A stretch of 64,000 bases of DNA from the NCBI RefSeq assembly GCF_019749375.1, contig NZ_JACWFE010000009.1, positions 186,001 to 250,000 on the forward strand, given 5' to 3'. A program made the position numbers and the translations under genes. Of the stretch, positions 15,502-22,945 are shown piece after piece (position 1 is the stretch's first letter; each line of letters begins with the position of its first letter). This stretch comes from Bacillus sp. S/N-304-OC-R1. Lineage in GTDB: Bacteria; Bacillota; Bacilli; Bacillales; Cytobacillaceae. The notes below the pieces were generated by a model. The model worked only from the letters and a program-made list of their open reading frames with translations, was not told the DNA's origin and made no database searches.

Positions 15502-15510
15502 TGGTAAAAT
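15502..15510 (+). promoter_or_regulatory. extended -10 promoter for small plus-strand RNA
   Basis: TGGTAAAAT is an extended -10 element. A -35 match 17 bp upstream is poor. Transcription would start near 15517. The same TGGTAAAAT occurs ahead of several host genes here. Confidence 0.45.
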
Positions 15511-15516
15511 ATAGTT

Positions 15517-15587
15517 ACGTTGTATTGTAGGTTTGATTCTGAGCAGTTAGTTAAGTGCCAGCTTAGCTAGCTGCTTTTTCTTTTTTG
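15517..15587 (+). ncRNA. putative small RNA opposite the early operon
   Basis: A plus-strand unit of about 70 nt runs from the extended -10 at 15502 to a very strong terminator. The 14-bp stem (15542-15555 with 15562-15575, two G-U pairs) is followed by TTTTCTTTTTT. It has no ORF with a ribosome site, lies antisense to the leader/3' end region of the minus-strand operon, and overlaps the last codons of the 34-residue ORF at 15563-15667. Its role is not known; antisense control of the early operon is an inference. Confidence 0.5.
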
Positions 15588-15667
15588 GTTGGATTGGAGA
15601 ACATTGTTAGTAGCTCAAGCTTTGAACTACTAGGCAGTGTTAGCCATGCTCCAGCTTTAATTCTCAT
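15563..15667 (-). CDS. 34-residue ORF
   Basis: ATG 15665-15667 after GGAAGG; the product begins MRIKAGAWLT and ends in a Lys-rich KKEKAAS. The last codons form one arm of the 15542-15575 hairpin. It fits tightly between its neighbours in the operon, but there is no family match to support it. Confidence 0.4.
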   Translation of the reverse strand: MRIKAGAWLTLPSSSKLELLTMFSNPTKKEKAAS

Positions 15668-15684
15668 TCATTTTCACCTTCCTT

Positions 15685-15885
15685 TTAGTACCAACGCCCA
15701 CCTTTGTCGTAATGCCACCAAGTGTCGTCATAATAAACTTTTAAACAATCTTCATCCTCATCCCAGAAGATATCCTTAATTTTTGATAGGCAATATTTCT
15801 TTTGCATTTCAAATCCTATAGACTTTAGATGCTTAGCGTGAATTGATAAGAATAAAAAATACTGATCTGGTGTTAGCCCAAACAT
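15685..15885 (-). CDS. small aromatic phage protein of unknown function
   Basis: 66 residues from the ATG at 15883-15885, which follows GGAGGG; the frame is open to 15975 but overlaps the XRE gene. It has a helical N-terminus (LTPDQYFLFLSIHAKHLKS) and a C-terminal beta part very rich in Trp, Tyr and Asp (KVYYDDTWWHYDKGGRWY). The latter motif recurs in small Bacillus phage early proteins. Function unknown. Confidence 0.6.
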   Translation of the reverse strand: MFGLTPDQYFLFLSIHAKHLKSIGFEMQKKYCLSKIKDIFWDEDEDCLKVYYDDTWWHYDKGGRWY

Positions 15886-15899
15886 CTGATTCCCTCCAA

Positions 15900-16166
15900 T
15901 TAAGCTACATAGCTTATAAACCCTCCGATTAGCTTTGACAGCATATCTATAACTGTTGTAATATCCACTCCGCATAAAACTGCTGCTAACATTTCAGGTG
16001 CTTGGGTTGCCTGGAACCACCTAATCGCATCTGAAATTTTTAATTCCATCTTGTCATTTTCAACTTTTGAAATTGTACTTCTAGGCATGTACATTATTTC
16101 TGCCAAAGCTTCTTGACTTAATCCTGATAATTTTCGAGATTTTTTAAAAATTTGACCTAGCTGCAT
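15900..16166 (-). CDS. XRE-family phage regulator
   Basis: 88 residues from the ATG inside GGTGGAGATCATG. The XRE helix-turn-helix (SQEALAEIMYMPRSTISKVEND) occupies about 14-45; the C-terminal part is hydrophobic, with a possible membrane-interacting helix (VDMLSKLIGGFISYVA). It is preceded by two 17-bp palindromes (16187-16220), so it may be controlled by the repressor or by itself. Confidence 0.75.
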   Translation of the reverse strand: MQLGQIFKKSRKLSGLSQEALAEIMYMPRSTISKVENDKMELKISDAIRWFQATQAPEMLAAVLCGVDITTVIDMLSKLIGGFISYVA

Positions 16167-16186
16167 GATCTCCACCCCCTTTCAAA

Positions 16187-16220
16187 TGTTCTAAATCAGA
16201 ACATGTTCTAGCGCTGAACA
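16187..16220. promoter_or_regulatory. operator cluster upstream of the second XRE gene
   Basis: Two adjacent 17-bp palindromes: TGTTCTAAATCAGAACA (16187-16203) and TGTTCTAGCGCTGAACA (16204-16220). They share the TGTTC...GAACA half-sites and the 17-bp length with the palindromes at 17693 and 17727 (AGTTCC...GGAACT), but differ at the outer bases. They lie between a possible TATATT -10 and the ribosome site. Confidence 0.65.
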
Positions 16221-16246
16221 GAATATAGGAATAAATAGATTTAAAA

Positions 16247-16303
16247 TTAATAAGTAGAAGGAACTAGCACCGATTTTTTGCTTGGCGGCTTCTTTCGGTG
16301 CAT
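16247..16303 (-). CDS. 18-residue micro-ORF after antirepressor
   Basis: Starts eight bases after the antirepressor stop with AAAGGG immediately upstream. The product is basic and Pro/Ser rich (MHRKKPPSKKSVLVPSTY). The same DNA forms the hairpin GCACCGA / TCGGTGC. It may be an untranslated structure instead. Confidence 0.25.
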   Translation of the reverse strand: MHRKKPPSKKSVLVPSTY

Positions 16304-16310
16304 ACCCTTT

Positions 16311-17099
16311 TTAAATAGCTACCTTTACATTTTTTAATAGAATTTCTGCTAGTTTTACTTGTCCCTTACCAGTAATCAGAGTCGTTAATTTTTCTACATC
16401 CCCCTCTGTTCTGGTAACAATTGTTGGTTTTACATCAAATAGACCTTGTTCTATGTAAATCTGTTTAGGGTTGTTATACTCTCGGCCTTTTTTGATTAAG
16501 TAACCATTTTCACGGAGCCATTCGAACATTTTGTTGCGACCAATCTTAATACCGTGTTTGTCGTACATCATCTTTGCAAAGGCACCTATACTAATTGCTC
16601 CACTCGAATTAGAGACGACTTTACCGAAGTTTGTATATGGAAGGTCAGCTTGTTGTTGTGTAATCGCCTTATCTCTTTGTTGCTCAGCTTGTTCACGTAA
16701 CACTCTTTCTTCCTTGATGGTGGTAAGTAACTTAATTCCGAAGTCAGGGTCATTTAGGATGTTTTCAATAGTCTGTGGTGTTCCATACATACCGTGTTTT
16801 CTGATAGATGGAAGCACTTCTTGCTTCACCCATTTTTTAAACATTTTTGCTTCTAGTTTTCGACTAGCAAAAATCAATTCGTAAAGGCCAGATTCATTAA
16901 TAATTGAAAGAGACTGTGTTCCACCAAGGGTGTGCATTGAACACACATCCTTTTCATCTTCTTCCAAACGCCTTATTGCTGTTCGATCTAGTTCCAAAAT
17001 GTCAGTTACATCTCTTGCTACAAACCATGGTTCATCATTTTGAATTACCATTCGAAGTTCATGACCATTAAAATCAAATATGCGTTGAAGTTCGTTCAT
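16311..17099 (-). CDS. phage antirepressor (BRO-N plus KilAC/ANT)
   Basis: 262 residues. The N-terminal BRO domain is clear (FDFNGHELRMVIQNDEPWFVARDV, read in two parts, and ESGLYELIFASRKLEAKMFKKWV), followed by a helical linker and a C-terminal ANT domain (ISIGAFAKMMYDKHGIKIGRNKMFEWLRENGYL, read in two parts). Such proteins neutralise the CI-type repressor and favour lytic growth. Overlaps the upstream gene's stop by one base. Confidence 0.9.
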   Translation of the reverse strand: MNELQRIFDFNGHELRMVIQNDEPWFVARDVTDILELDRTAIRRLEEDEKDVCSMHTLGGTQSLSIINESGLYELIFASRKLEAKMFKKWVKQEVLPSIRKHGMYGTPQTIENILNDPDFGIKLLTTIKEERVLREQAEQQRDKAITQQQADLPYTNFGKVVSNSSGAISIGAFAKMMYDKHGIKIGRNKMFEWLRENGYLIKKGREYNNPKQIYIEQGLFDVKPTIVTRTEGDVEKLTTLITGKGQVKLAEILLKNVKVAI

Positions 17100-17410
17100 T
17101 AAATAGCCTCCTTGCTAAAATAATTGGTGTTTAGTTCCATCCAGTTTGTGTTCTTTTCAATCCATTTCATAAGCATATGAGTTGGGATTTTAACTCCAAA
17201 CTCACGATTTACTGGGAAGTCAGGTCTAGCCATTAGCTCTGCCATTTTAGTTGGTCCACACCTAAGAACATTCATTGCCTCTTCCCTTGTCATTATTAGA
17301 GGTAGGTTATTTAATGAACCAATTCTTTCAGCAAGGATATCAGTAGCCCGATCAGCTATTTTGTTTGCGAGCTGTTCAATGAGTTGTTCATCAAATTGCA
17401 TTGTGAACAT
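17099..17410 (-). CDS. excisionase-like DNA-binding protein
   Basis: 103 residues, ATG after GGGGGTGAATAT. The C-terminal part (MTREEAMNVLRCGPTKMAELMAR then FPVNREFGVKIP) has the helix-turn-helix and wing of the MerR/Xis-like excisionase fold. It could be the directionality factor for the integrase or an early regulator; its position between the Cro-like and antirepressor genes does not decide. Confidence 0.65.
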   Translation of the reverse strand: MFTMQFDEQLIEQLANKIADRATDILAERIGSLNNLPLIMTREEAMNVLRCGPTKMAELMARPDFPVNREFGVKIPTHMLMKWIEKNTNWMELNTNYFSKEAI

Positions 17411-17441
17411 ATATTCACCCCCTACTATTTAGTGTGGAGCT

Positions 17442-17675
17442 TTAGGCTGTTTTACTTTTGTTCCCTTTCGGAACTTGGTAAGTAAAAAAAATAGCATCCA
17501 CTGTTGTTTCAAGAGCATCTGCAATGCGTTTCATTACTTTCATGGAAGGATCTTTCCTTCCTGCTTCAATATTTGTATAGTATGCTCTAGAAATCTCTGC
17601 TTTAGAAGCAACAGAGTCATGTGTTAATTTAAGTTCATTTCTTCTATTAATAAGGTCTTTTCTTTGATGACTCAA
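17442..17675 (-). CDS. Cro-like XRE regulator
   Basis: 77 residues, TTG start after AGGAGGGCTAATAA. The helix-turn-helix (THDSVASKAEISRAYYTNIEAG) fills the first 60 residues. It is the first gene of the minus-strand early operon, expressed from the consensus promoter at 17722-17750, directly divergent from the CI-type repressor, which is the position of Cro. Confidence 0.85.
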   Translation of the reverse strand: MSHQRKDLINRRNELKLTHDSVASKAEISRAYYTNIEAGRKDPSMKVMKRIADALETTVDAIFFTYQVPKGNKSKTA

Positions 17676-17692
17676 TTATTAGCCCTCCTTTT

Positions 17693-17743
17693 AGTTCCGT
17701 TCAGGAACTGTATTTGATTTTATTATAGTTCCCATATGGAACT
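17693..17743. promoter_or_regulatory. repressor operators in the genetic switch
   Basis: Two perfect 17-bp palindromes: AGTTCCGTTCAGGAACT (17693-17709) and AGTTCCCATATGGAACT (17727-17743), centres 34 bp apart. Further half-sites TGTTCC or GGAACA occur at 17757, 17783 and 17813 toward the repressor gene. The second palindrome fills the spacer of the early promoter, so a bound repressor would block RNA polymerase. Confidence 0.85.
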
Positions 17744-17750
17744 ATGTCAA
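17722..17750 (-). promoter_or_regulatory. consensus sigma-A promoter of the early operon
   Basis: TTGACA (17750-17745) and TATAAT (17727-17722) with a 17-bp spacer, a perfect consensus promoter on the minus strand. Start is expected near 17715, giving a ~40-nt leader to the Cro-like gene. Confidence 0.92.
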
Positions 17751-17831
17751 TACATTTGTTCCGAAATTCTACGTTTCTTTTAGGAACATTTTTCTGTACA
17801 ATTGATGTATATTGTTCCGGTGGTGATATTT

Positions 17832-18176
17832 ATGGAAACATTTGCTCAAAGGTTTAAACATCTTAGAGAAAGAATGGGATGGACTCAAGAAGATGTTGCT
17901 GAAAAGTTAGGGTTATCGCGTCCAACCATTGCCGGTTATGAATCAGAAGAAAAAAATAGGACTCCTAGAGAGGAAACTCTACTAAGAATAGCGGATTTAT
18001 TTGATACAACTATCGATTTTCTTTTAGGGAGAACCAATGATCCAAAACCACATTCGAAAAATGAAAATATCAATTCTGCATTTTATAACTATGAAAAATT
18101 AACAGAAGAAGAAAAAGAATACCTGGACATGCAGCTAGAATTATTTAGAGATATGAAAAAGAAGAAAAATAAATAA
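17832..18176 (+). CDS. CI-type XRE repressor
   Basis: 114 residues from the ATG at 17832, after GGTGGTGAT; an in-frame ATG at 17802 has no ribosome site. The helix-turn-helix (TQEDVAEKLGLSRPTIAGYESE) is in the first 60 residues and is followed by a short helical C-terminus. There is no LexA-like protease domain, so inactivation would need the ImmA-like peptidase or the antirepressor. Divergent from the Cro-like gene. Confidence 0.88.
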   Translation: METFAQRFKHLRERMGWTQEDVAEKLGLSRPTIAGYESEEKNRTPREETLLRIADLFDTTIDFLLGRTNDPKPHSKNENINSAFYNYEKLTEEEKEYLDMQLELFRDMKKKKNK

Positions 18177-18200
18177 AGGCCAGAGCCTTATTTATTTTTT
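18169..18200 (+). terminator. rho-independent terminator
   Basis: AAATAAAGGC / GCCTTATTT hairpin (one bulged A) followed by six T, directly at the repressor stop codon. Confidence 0.75.
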
Positions 18201-18250
18201 ACCTAAAATCGAACATACATTCCTAAAATATAATCTTTGGAGTGATTAAT

Positions 18251-18880
18251 TTGCTTACTTTGTATAAAAAAACAGAACTAGAACTACTTGTCGAAAAAAT
18301 ATATAAAGAAAAAAAATTACTTTCTCCCTCTGATTTAACTATAAAAAATATAAGCGATACTTTTAATTTTGATATCAAATACATAGCAAAAGCACCTTCA
18401 CGAGCTCTGTGGGATGAAGAATATGCATTGATCTTTTTAGACCCATTATTACCTGAAAAAGAGCAACGGGCAGTTTTTTTTCATGAATTATGTCACCCTT
18501 TAAGACATATTGGTGTTCAAGAAAAGATGAAATGTAAATTGTTTATGGATTTACAAGAAACACAAGCTAATCAATTTCAGCTGTATGCTGCAATGCCTAC
18601 ATTTATGTTGGAATCTATTGAACTACCAAACAATGAGTTTTATGCAATTAAAGCAATAGAAGAAATATTTAATGTACCTTTCTCATTGGCTGCAAAGAGG
18701 ATGGAACAAATAAAACAAAGAGTATTAAGAAAAAAAATCGATATTGCAATCATTGAAAAAGAGCAAAGCAAGTACACAAGGGTTGTACAAGATTGGTCGG
18801 TAGATACAAAGAAACTCTTGCAACAGTTAGATAATCAGCTGAAACATAAGAAAAAACAAGGGGCGCTAATCAATGTCTAG
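18251..18880 (+). CDS. ImmA/IrrE-family metallopeptidase
   Basis: 209 residues from the TTG at 18251, six bases after GGAGTGAT; a GTG at 18242 lies inside the ribosome site. The zinc motif HELCH (HExxH) and the downstream helix ETQANQFQLYAAMP, with the third ligand, define the ImmA fold. In ICEBs1 and related elements ImmA cleaves the repressor to induce the element, and here it follows the repressor gene. TATAAT at 18229 may give it its own promoter. Confidence 0.88.
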   Translation: MLTLYKKTELELLVEKIYKEKKLLSPSDLTIKNISDTFNFDIKYIAKAPSRALWDEEYALIFLDPLLPEKEQRAVFFHELCHPLRHIGVQEKMKCKLFMDLQETQANQFQLYAAMPTFMLESIELPNNEFYAIKAIEEIFNVPFSLAAKRMEQIKQRVLRKKIDIAIIEKEQSKYTRVVQDWSVDTKKLLQQLDNQLKHKKKQGALINV

Positions 18881-19235
18881 ACAGGCTGTATACTATGAAG
18901 AAATTGACGGACAACAGTATCCATACTGGTTTGTAATAAACGTTGAGGATGGAGAGATAAATTGGGAGAAAGAAACTTTTTATTTTGAAGTAAAAGCTCC
19001 TTTTGAAAGGTTTAGTATATTTGATTTTGATGAATACCAGATGGGGGTTTCTATCGGATCTACTGATATTGTTCGTTCAAATACACAGGCTTCAATCTTA
19101 GGAGTCACACTAAAAAACATTAAAAAAAGAATCATTGAGAATGATGGCGATCCAAATAATGTACGGCAACTAATTATTTTAATGTCTGATATTGAAGAAA
19201 GTCTTTCACTATTTAATAAGAATGGTAATTTCTAA
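18873..19235 (+). CDS. lysogeny-module protein of unknown function, paralog A
   Basis: 120 residues; its ATG overlaps the end of the ImmA gene by eight bases. The architecture shared with the next gene is YYEe.dgQq.PYW.V, then INWEKE...Y..KAPFE, then DEY, then KNIKKRIIE..GDP..VRQLI. No known family recognised. Co-transcription with repressor and immA means expression in the lysogen, so a role in immunity, exclusion or induction control is plausible but unproven. Confidence 0.65.
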   Translation: MSRQAVYYEEIDGQQYPYWFVINVEDGEINWEKETFYFEVKAPFERFSIFDFDEYQMGVSIGSTDIVRSNTQASILGVTLKNIKKRIIENDGDPNNVRQLIILMSDIEESLSLFNKNGNF

Positions 19236-19615
19236 TGCCACAACAACGACTTTATTATGAATATGTAGAAAAACAGCTAGTTCCATACTGGTATGTTCTT
19301 ACCTTTTCCCCGTTCGAACTGAACTGGGACAAGCATATCCATTACTACGATGCCTTAAAGCCCTTTGAATATACAGGAAGAGATGAGTTCGATGAATCAA
19401 TCATCAGCATGCCGATTTATCTATCAGATTTAGTTTTTAATAATGACCTTCCAGGTAAAATTGGAATTCACTTAAGTACTATTCGAAAACGAATTGAAAG
19501 TATTGGAGTAGACCCATGTTTAATCCGCCAATTGGTGCTACCCCACCCAGAGTTGGATGAATTCATTAACATACTACCTAAGGAACTTAAATTAAATACT
19601 TTAATTTTTAACTAA
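19235..19615 (+). CDS. lysogeny-module protein of unknown function, paralog B
   Basis: 126 residues, start overlapping the previous stop (TAATG). It matches paralog A through YYEYVEKQLVPYWYV, LNWDKHIHYYDALKPFE, DEFDESI and STIRKRIESIGVDPCLIRQLV. The pair is therefore a tandem duplication that has diverged strongly. It is followed by the integrase 17 bases downstream. Function unknown. Confidence 0.65.
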   Translation: MPQQRLYYEYVEKQLVPYWYVLTFSPFELNWDKHIHYYDALKPFEYTGRDEFDESIISMPIYLSDLVFNNDLPGKIGIHLSTIRKRIESIGVDPCLIRQLVLPHPELDEFINILPKELKLNTLIFN

Positions 19616-19631
19616 ATAAGGAGGGGGATTT

Positions 19632-20780
19632 ATGGCCTACTTTCAAAAAGTTCCTGCAAAAAATAAGCAGGGATACAAATGGAAGTGTACAGAAGATGGA
19701 CCTCGTGATCCAATTACAGGAAAAAGGAGGCAAGTTACAAGAAGAGCTGATACTAAAAAAGAAGCGCAGGAGAAAGTAGATGCAGCAATTGAAGAATTAA
19801 AGACAAAGGATGCCAATGGTGTTTCAAGTGATCTTGCTGAAATCACAGTCGAAAGTTTATTTGTTAAATGGTTTGAATTAATTATGAAGAGAAAAGTAAA
19901 AGAAACCACGTTTAAAGAATACACTAACGCATATAATTATCGAATTAAACCTGTTTTAGGCAAATATAAAATAACTCAATTAAATCCTATTAACCTCCAA
20001 AAGTTTGTAAATGACCTATCAGACGAAGGGCTGTCACCTAGATATGTTGAATACATTAGTACAATTTTATATGGAGCTTTAGAAACTGCACGAAAGTGGA
20101 AAATCATTCAAGTAAATCCCCTGGTAGATGTCGAAAAGCCACGACCAAGAAGAGTTGAACAAAAAACATGGTCGATTGACGAAATGAACCTTTTTTTACT
20201 AACAACCAGATTAAATGATTTTAGAACACACTCAATTGCAAATTTAGCACTTAACACTGGTTGCAGGCGGGGTGAAATTTTATCATTAAAATGGTCTGAT
20301 TTAGATGAGGAAAATAAAAATCTCACTGTTGAGCGAACTCTTGTATACGACAAAGACGGATTTCGTTTTACAACTCCTAAATCTGAATCGTCTATTAGAA
20401 AAATTAAAGTCGGAGATTCATTGATAAAAGAATTAAAAGAATGGAAAGCCCATCAAAATAAAATTAAAATGGCCTATCGTAATGTTTTCGAAGACATTGA
20501 TCTAATTTTCTCAACTCATACGGGTAAGCCTATTTTTCCTAGGTCCTTAACTTCCGAATTTAACAGAGCAATAAAAAATGCGAATGTCACGAAAATTCGA
20601 TTCCATGATTTACGTCATACTCATGCAACAATGTGTCTCGAAGCTGGGATGTCATTGAAAGAGGTGCAAGACCGTCTCGGCCACAGTAGTATAAAAACAA
20701 CCGGTGATGTATATGCTCACGTAACCGAATCAATGAAGGAAAAATCAGTTGATCTATTTGAAAAATACATTTCAAATTAA
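19632..20780 (+). CDS. int: tyrosine integrase
   Basis: 382 residues. N-terminal AP2-like arm-binding domain (YKWKCTEDGPRDPITGKRR), SAM-like core-binding domain (about 65-165), and catalytic domain with Arg212 (TGCRRGE), His325 and Arg328 (HDLRH), His351 and nucleophile Tyr361 (TTGDVYAHV). Tn916/ICEBs1/phi-type recombinase. The ATG follows GGAGGGGGATTT. It is the last prophage gene; the attachment site should lie between its stop and rlmCD. Confidence 0.95.
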   Translation: MAYFQKVPAKNKQGYKWKCTEDGPRDPITGKRRQVTRRADTKKEAQEKVDAAIEELKTKDANGVSSDLAEITVESLFVKWFELIMKRKVKETTFKEYTNAYNYRIKPVLGKYKITQLNPINLQKFVNDLSDEGLSPRYVEYISTILYGALETARKWKIIQVNPLVDVEKPRPRRVEQKTWSIDEMNLFLLTTRLNDFRTHSIANLALNTGCRRGEILSLKWSDLDEENKNLTVERTLVYDKDGFRFTTPKSESSIRKIKVGDSLIKELKEWKAHQNKIKMAYRNVFEDIDLIFSTHTGKPIFPRSLTSEFNRAIKNANVTKIRFHDLRHTHATMCLEAGMSLKEVQDRLGHSSIKTTGDVYAHVTESMKEKSVDLFEKYISN

Positions 20781-20786
20781 AGATTT

Positions 20787-20832
20787 TGCAAGGTATGTGG
20801 TTAAAATGTGGTCAATGCCAACATACCTTGCA
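20787..20832. repeat. inverted repeat downstream of int, near the attachment site
   Basis: Arms TGCAAGGTATGT (20787-20798) and ACATACCTTGCA (20821-20832), extended by GG/CC with one extra base, around a ~20-base centre. No T-run follows on either strand, so it is not a typical terminator. It lies seven bases after the integrase stop and eleven before the rlmCD stop, where an attachment site or integrase-binding region is expected. Confidence 0.6.
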
Positions 20833-20843
20833 CTAAAGTCTTG

Positions 20844-22214
20844 TTATATCAAGGATAATTTCACTACTGCTTCCACGTGCATCGTCTGAGGAAACATATC
20901 AACCGGCTGCACTTCAACCGTCTTATACCCGCCATCCTCCAGTATGCGCAAATCCCTCGCCAATGTCCCAGGATTACAGCTGACATAAACGACTTTCTTC
21001 GGTTTCATTTCAATAATAGTATTCAGAAGCGCTTCGTCACAGCCTTTACGCGGCGGGTCCACGACTAGCACATCTGCCGAATTACCTTGTTCATACCATT
21101 TCGGTATCACAACTTCCGCTTCCCCAACAGCAAATTCTGCATTCGCGATGCCATTGAGCTCCGCATTTCGCTTCGCATCTTCAATTGCTTCTGGTACAAT
21201 TTCGACCCCAAATACCCTCCTCGCCTTTTGTGCGAGAAATAAAGAAATCGTTCCGATGCCGCAATAGGCATCAATTACGCTTTCTTCTCCACTTAAATTG
21301 GCATACTCCAGAGCTTTATCATAAAGGACTTTCGTTTGTTCAGGATTAACCTGATAAAAGGAGCGTGCTGAAATAGCAAACTTAATATCGCCGATGAAAT
21401 CATAGATGACTTCCTCGCCCCAAAGGACCTTTGTCTGATCACCAAAAATCACATTCGTTTTCTTTGAGTTAACGTTTTGAACAATGGATTTAACCCCTTT
21501 AATACGGGATACAATTTCTTCAACAATTTTGTTCTTCTGAGGCAACTCATTTGTTCTCGTTACAAGAACAACCATTACCTCTCCCGTTACAAGTCCATAG
21601 CGGGCCATAATATGCCGAAGATCGCCTTTATGTTTTCCTTCATCATAAGAGCGGACACCGTAGCGGCTGCAGATGTCAATAACTGTTTGAACGACTTCAT
21701 CGTTTTTCTCCTGCTGGATCAGGCATTCCTTCATATTAATAATTTGATGGGAGCGCTGCTGATAAAATCCACCAATCAATCCGCCCTCTTGCTCTCCGAC
21801 AGGTACCTGAGCCTTATTGCGATAACGCCAAGGCTCCTTCATTCCGAGCACTGGATGCACCTTTACATTTTCTAGCTTCCCGATCCGCTCAAGAACATCT
21901 CTTACCTGCTTTTCCTTCGCTTTCAGCTGTCCTTCATAGCTTAAGTGCTGAAGCTGGCAGCCACCACATTCTTTATAAATGGGGCAAGGGGCTTCAACCC
22001 GATATGGGCTTTTTTCATTAATTTCAATAAGCTTTCCGAATCCATAACCCTTGTTCAATTTAAGAACTTTTATCTTTGCCTTTTCACCTGGCAGCCCGTT
22101 TGGAACAAAGAGAGGATACCCCTCCACCTTCGCGACTCCGGCTCCTTCATGAGTTAAATCTTCAAAAACCACGTCTATATAATCATTTTTCTGTACTGGT
22201 AATGTTTTGCTCAT
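20844..22214 (-). CDS. rlmCD: 23S rRNA (uracil-C5)-methyltransferase
   Basis: 456 residues. TRAM domain at the N-terminus, iron-sulfur cluster cysteines ([13 protein letters not shown] near 80), SAM motif [14 protein letters not shown] and catalytic [10 protein letters not shown] near 410. B. subtilis RlmCD (YefA) makes m5U at 23S positions 747 and 1939. Its 3' end borders the prophage, so integration at or beside this stop codon is likely; the C-terminus looks intact. Confidence 0.93.
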   Translation of the reverse strand: MSKTLPVQKNDYIDVVFEDLTHEGAGVAKVEGYPLFVPNGLPGEKAKIKVLKLNKGYGFGKLIEINEKSPYRVEAPCPIYKECGGCQLQHLSYEGQLKAKEKQVRDVLERIGKLENVKVHPVLGMKEPWRYRNKAQVPVGEQEGGLIGGFYQQRSHQIINMKECLIQQEKNDEVVQTVIDICSRYGVRSYDEGKHKGDLRHIMARYGLVTGEVMVVLVTRTNELPQKNKIVEEIVSRIKGVKSIVQNVNSKKTNVIFGDQTKVLWGEEVIYDFIGDIKFAISARSFYQVNPEQTKVLYDKALEYANLSGEESVIDAYCGIGTISLFLAQKARRVFGVEIVPEAIEDAKRNAELNGIANAEFAVGEAEVVIPKWYEQGNSADVLVVDPPRKGCDEALLNTIIEMKPKKVVYVSCNPGTLARDLRILEDGGYKTVEVQPVDMFPQTMHVEAVVKLSLI

Positions 22215-22344
22215 CCGATTCTTCCTTTTTTCAGCATTAATAAGGGAAATTGTATCATATTATGAGGGTAAATACGAAGTGCTTGAGGATATTAACTTGT
22301 CACTGGGAAATTTCGCTGCTCAGAGATACATTTTCACTATAAAC

Positions 22345-22890
22345 AGGTGATTTACGTGACCGCTCATTTACTATCAATCTCCTCTTTTACTTTATACGTG
22401 AAATGAGACACTCCTCTTTTACCGTAAATCAACTTTTTCTCTTCGGACGGGGAATGAGATTACCTCTATTTTACCGCAAACTACCTTTTTCTCCTCGCAC
22501 GGGAAATGAGACTACCTCTATTTTACCGTAAACCACTTTTTTCTCTTCATACGGGGAATGAGACTACCTCTATTTTACCGCAAACTACCTTTTTCTCCTC
22601 GCACGAGAAATGAGACTACCTCTATTTTACCGTAAACCACTTTTTTCTCTTCATATGGGGAATGAGACACCTCCTCATTTACCGCAAACCACCATTTTCT
22701 CTTTGCACCGGGAATGAGACAACCTCTATTTTACCGTAAACCACTTTTTCTCTTCACTCGGGAAATGAAACGCACACTCATTTACCGTAAACCACTTTTT
22801 TCTCTTCGCACGGGAAATGAAACACCCACTATTTTACCGCAAACTACCTTTTCCAACTTATACGGGGAATGAAACAACGCCTTTTACATT
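22345..22890. repeat. tandem array A, ~52-bp unit, about ten copies
   Basis: The landmark GGGRAATGAR recurs at 22398, 22449, 22501, 22553, 22605, 22657, 22709, 22760, 22812 and 22864, i.e. every 51-52 bp. Units carry TTTTACCGYAAACYACYTTTTT and CTCTTC. It fills most of the 712-bp gap between dgkB and rlmCD. The remaining 22215-22344 stretch shows nothing recognisable. ORFs crossing it are not credible. Confidence 0.92.
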
Positions 22891-22912
22891 AGACTCCCGA
22901 ATAGCAAACTAT

Positions 22913-22945
22913 AAAAAGCCCGCTCCCTATTCGGAACGAGCTTCA
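22913..22945 (-). terminator. terminator of dgkB
   Basis: Minus-strand hairpin GCTCGTTCC / GGGAGCGGGC followed by TTTTTAT, overlapping the last codons of dgkB. Confidence 0.75.

Noticed and set aside
4695..16295. Shared GAAAGAAGCCGCC stretch in the 4257-4718 gene start and in the 16247-16303 region
   Set aside because: The exact match is 13 bases, which is expected by chance in 20 kb on two strands; no wider similarity.
22345..22890. Possible CRISPR array
   Set aside because: Units repeat over their full 52 bp with no constant-repeat/variable-spacer split and no cas genes; it is a tandem repeat.
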